Positions 62,201 through 64,000 of a stretch of 64,000 nucleotides of DNA are shown here, one piece after another. Numbering within the stretch: the first letter of the stretch is position 1; each line of letters opens with the position of its first letter. A program made the position numbers and the translations under genes. Source of the stretch: Aquanectria penicillioides (Eukaryota; Ascomycota; Sordariomycetes; Hypocreales; Nectriaceae); contig PYIU01000009.1 of the NCBI GenBank assembly GCA_003415625.1, forward strand, positions 744,001 through 808,000. Reading direction: 5' to 3'. The notes under the pieces were generated by a model. That model did no database searches. It was not told where the DNA came from and saw only the letters and a program-made list of their open reading frames with translations.

Positions 62201-64000
62201 TTTTATTAAGGATTAAAAAAGTATTAATAAAGTTAATATTAACTATATAATAATTAAAAAGGGAAAAGTTATATTTAATTAAATGCATTTAATAGTTTAT
62301 ATAAATATTTTAAACTAATAGCATTAAAGAACTTTAGCCTAATACTAAAAACTATTAAAAATTTAAGTAAAGTTAAGTAACCTTAATAGAATAATTTAAA
62401 AAGCTTTAGTGGATTTTAGGTTAAAAGGAAATATTATCTTTAATAAAATAGTATAAAAATATAAGCTAAAAGTAAAGCCTATAAAAGCTTTTACTATATT
62501 TTACTTTAATAATTAAATCTAAATATATAGAGAAGTGAATATTAAGCTATTTTTTAAAAATATTTAAATAGCATAGAGATTTTATATTACTTTAAAAGAA
62601 TATATTTCTATTTCTTTTATTTTAAAAATGCCCTTTATTAAGGCTATTAAAATTACATTTAATTATATATTTCTAAAAGAAGAAATACTTCTATAATATT
62701 AATTTAGCTTAATTAAGATTATTATACCTACTGCTAGAAATATTAAATAGAATGCCTTAAGGAGTATAGAGACTACTTAAGGCAATTAAAGATAAATTCC
62801 TAAAGTTCTTTTAGACTAATAGGATTATAGGGTCTAAAAGAAAATAATAATAAGCATTTAATTAAATAGTTAAATAAGGTATTAGCAAAAATAGTAATTT
62901 AATTAATAATTAAGAATTAATTAAAGGTTAATTATATAGAGGTAATAAAGGTAAAGAAAAAGCTATAATTAGCTATATACTAAAAAGGGAAGGTAGTATT
63001 TATTAATATAATATATAAATAAAAAGCCAATAAAATATATTCTAAAGATAATATTCTATTAAATAGATCTATCCTTAAAGGGGATCTATATTAAAAGGAG
63101 AAAAGGTAGAAAAAAGTAAAGGGAAACCTTAAAGAGAAGTTTAAATACTTAAAGCTCTTAATACTTAAGTTCTTTAAAATAGCTAAAGGATTAAGGCTAT
63201 ATAAAAAAAGACTTTAGAAAGTAATTAATTAAATAAAAGGGATCTTTATTAATAAAGAGAGAAGTGTTCTTTTAGAAATTCTTTATAATAGAGAAGTAGC
63301 ACTTACTTAAGATTTTAAGGAATATAGAAGACTAGACCCTAAAGTGGCCTCTTTATAGATTATTAAGATAATTAAATATAAAGCCTAATAAATAAAAAAT
63401 ATTTTAATCCCTAAAGGATTAAAAAAGAAGGTTATTAAATTGCTAAAAACTTAAATAAAGAGAGAAATCCTTTAAAAGTTTTATACTGTTTATTAAAACC
63501 TATATATACTAGTAGTAAAAAAGAATAATAGATTCTGCTTAATTAATTTAGCTAAAAAATATAATATATATATAATATAGAATAGATTAATTCCTTTAGA
63601 AGCTAATAAATTCTTAGCTAAATTTAAAATATATAAAATTCTAACTCTTTTAGACTTCTTTTTAAAATATAATTAAATTTTCTTAATAAAGGAAAGTTAG
63701 GATTTAATGACTTTTAATATACTATTAAGGCTTTTTAGGATATGCATTTTGCTATAAGAAGGAACCAATTTAATAGTATAGTTCTTAAGGATTATAATTA
63801 AAATTCTCTTTAATTTATTACTAAAAGTCTATTAAGCCTTCTTAAATAATATTGCTATTAAAGGACTAAAGACTAAATATAATAGGGAGAAGGTACTCCT
63901 TAATATATAAAGGTTTATCCTAAAGCATTTAATTAATTTAAATAAAACTCTTTTAAATATTAAGCTATTTAAGTGCATAATTTCTATAGGGAAGTTAAAG
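58909..64000 (+). mobile_element. Element D: second copy of A, runs off the window
   Basis: Starts with LTR3 and continues with an interior that follows element A colinearly (D = A plus about 25509 bp) up to the window end, where it equals A near 38490. The zinc knuckle at 61221-61262 keeps the first and last Cys as TGC (the last is TAT in A). Reverse transcriptase starts at about 63400 and its FLDD is FLNN at 63839-63850. It is inserted in element C in the same orientation as A. The four bases before it are ATAC; the partner duplicate is outside the window. All frames are broken by TAA/TAG. Confidence 0.88.

Noticed and set aside
33400..64000. Mitochondrial or plasmid DNA as the source of the AT-rich block
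   Set aside because: The left border is continuous with nuclear sequence inside an LTR, and retrotransposon domains, LTR pairs and target duplications explain the content.
1..64000. CRISPR arrays, bacterial operons, rRNA genes
   Set aside because: No direct-repeat/spacer pattern, no ribosome-binding-site operon layout and no rRNA core sequence were seen; the genes are intron-bearing and fungal.

Overview
The window looks like a piece of a filamentous ascomycete genome (Pezizomycotina, probably Sordariomycetes). The genes carry short 50-65 bp GT-AG introns with CTRAY-like branch sites. The gene set is typically fungal: a LaeA/UMTA-type methyltransferase, a secreted PL1 pectin lyase, a Vnx1-type vacuolar exchanger, the proteasome ATPase Rpt6 and a rhodanese-PTP phosphatase. 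The right half is destroyed by C-to-T / G-to-A transitions of the kind made by repeat-induced point mutation (RIP). I cannot name the genus; a pectin lyase and AT-rich blocks would fit a plant-associated species.

The first 33.4 kb have ordinary base composition but are gene-poor. Only five genes can be supported: a methyltransferase (1350-2993, minus, 8 exons), pectin lyase (9630-10889, plus, 2 exons), a VNX1-like exchanger (11450-14901, minus, 3 exons), RPT6 (16805-18033, plus, 2 exons) and a tyrosine phosphatase (about 28029-31025, plus, 2 exons). Two long stretches (2994-9629 and 18034-28028) hold no recognisable gene, only simple repeats and homopolymers. The genes do not form an obvious cluster or pathway; they look like independent housekeeping and secretory genes. 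The exchanger and the phosphatase each need one extra C in a C run to give one continuous reading frame. This suggests either homopolymer errors in the assembly or real frameshifts.

The last 30.6 kb (33400-64000) are a very AT-rich nest of dead LTR retrotransposons. Element A (33400-53739, plus; 383 bp LTRs, target duplication ACAC) is a Ty3/gypsy-type element. It is split in its integrase by element B (40238-48160, minus; 194 bp LTRs, target duplication TTAGG), another gypsy element. A sits in a third gypsy element, C (53744-58908, plus). C is interrupted again at 58909 by a second copy of A, called D (58909 to the window end). Every reading frame is riddled with TAA/TAG stops where Gln and Trp codons stood, and the catalytic DD pairs of the reverse transcriptases have become NN. 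The three copies of the 383 bp LTR differ only by transitions, and so show what RIP did to them. Between pol and the 3' LTR of A lies a further long degraded reading frame (about 51600-53150) that I do not recognise.
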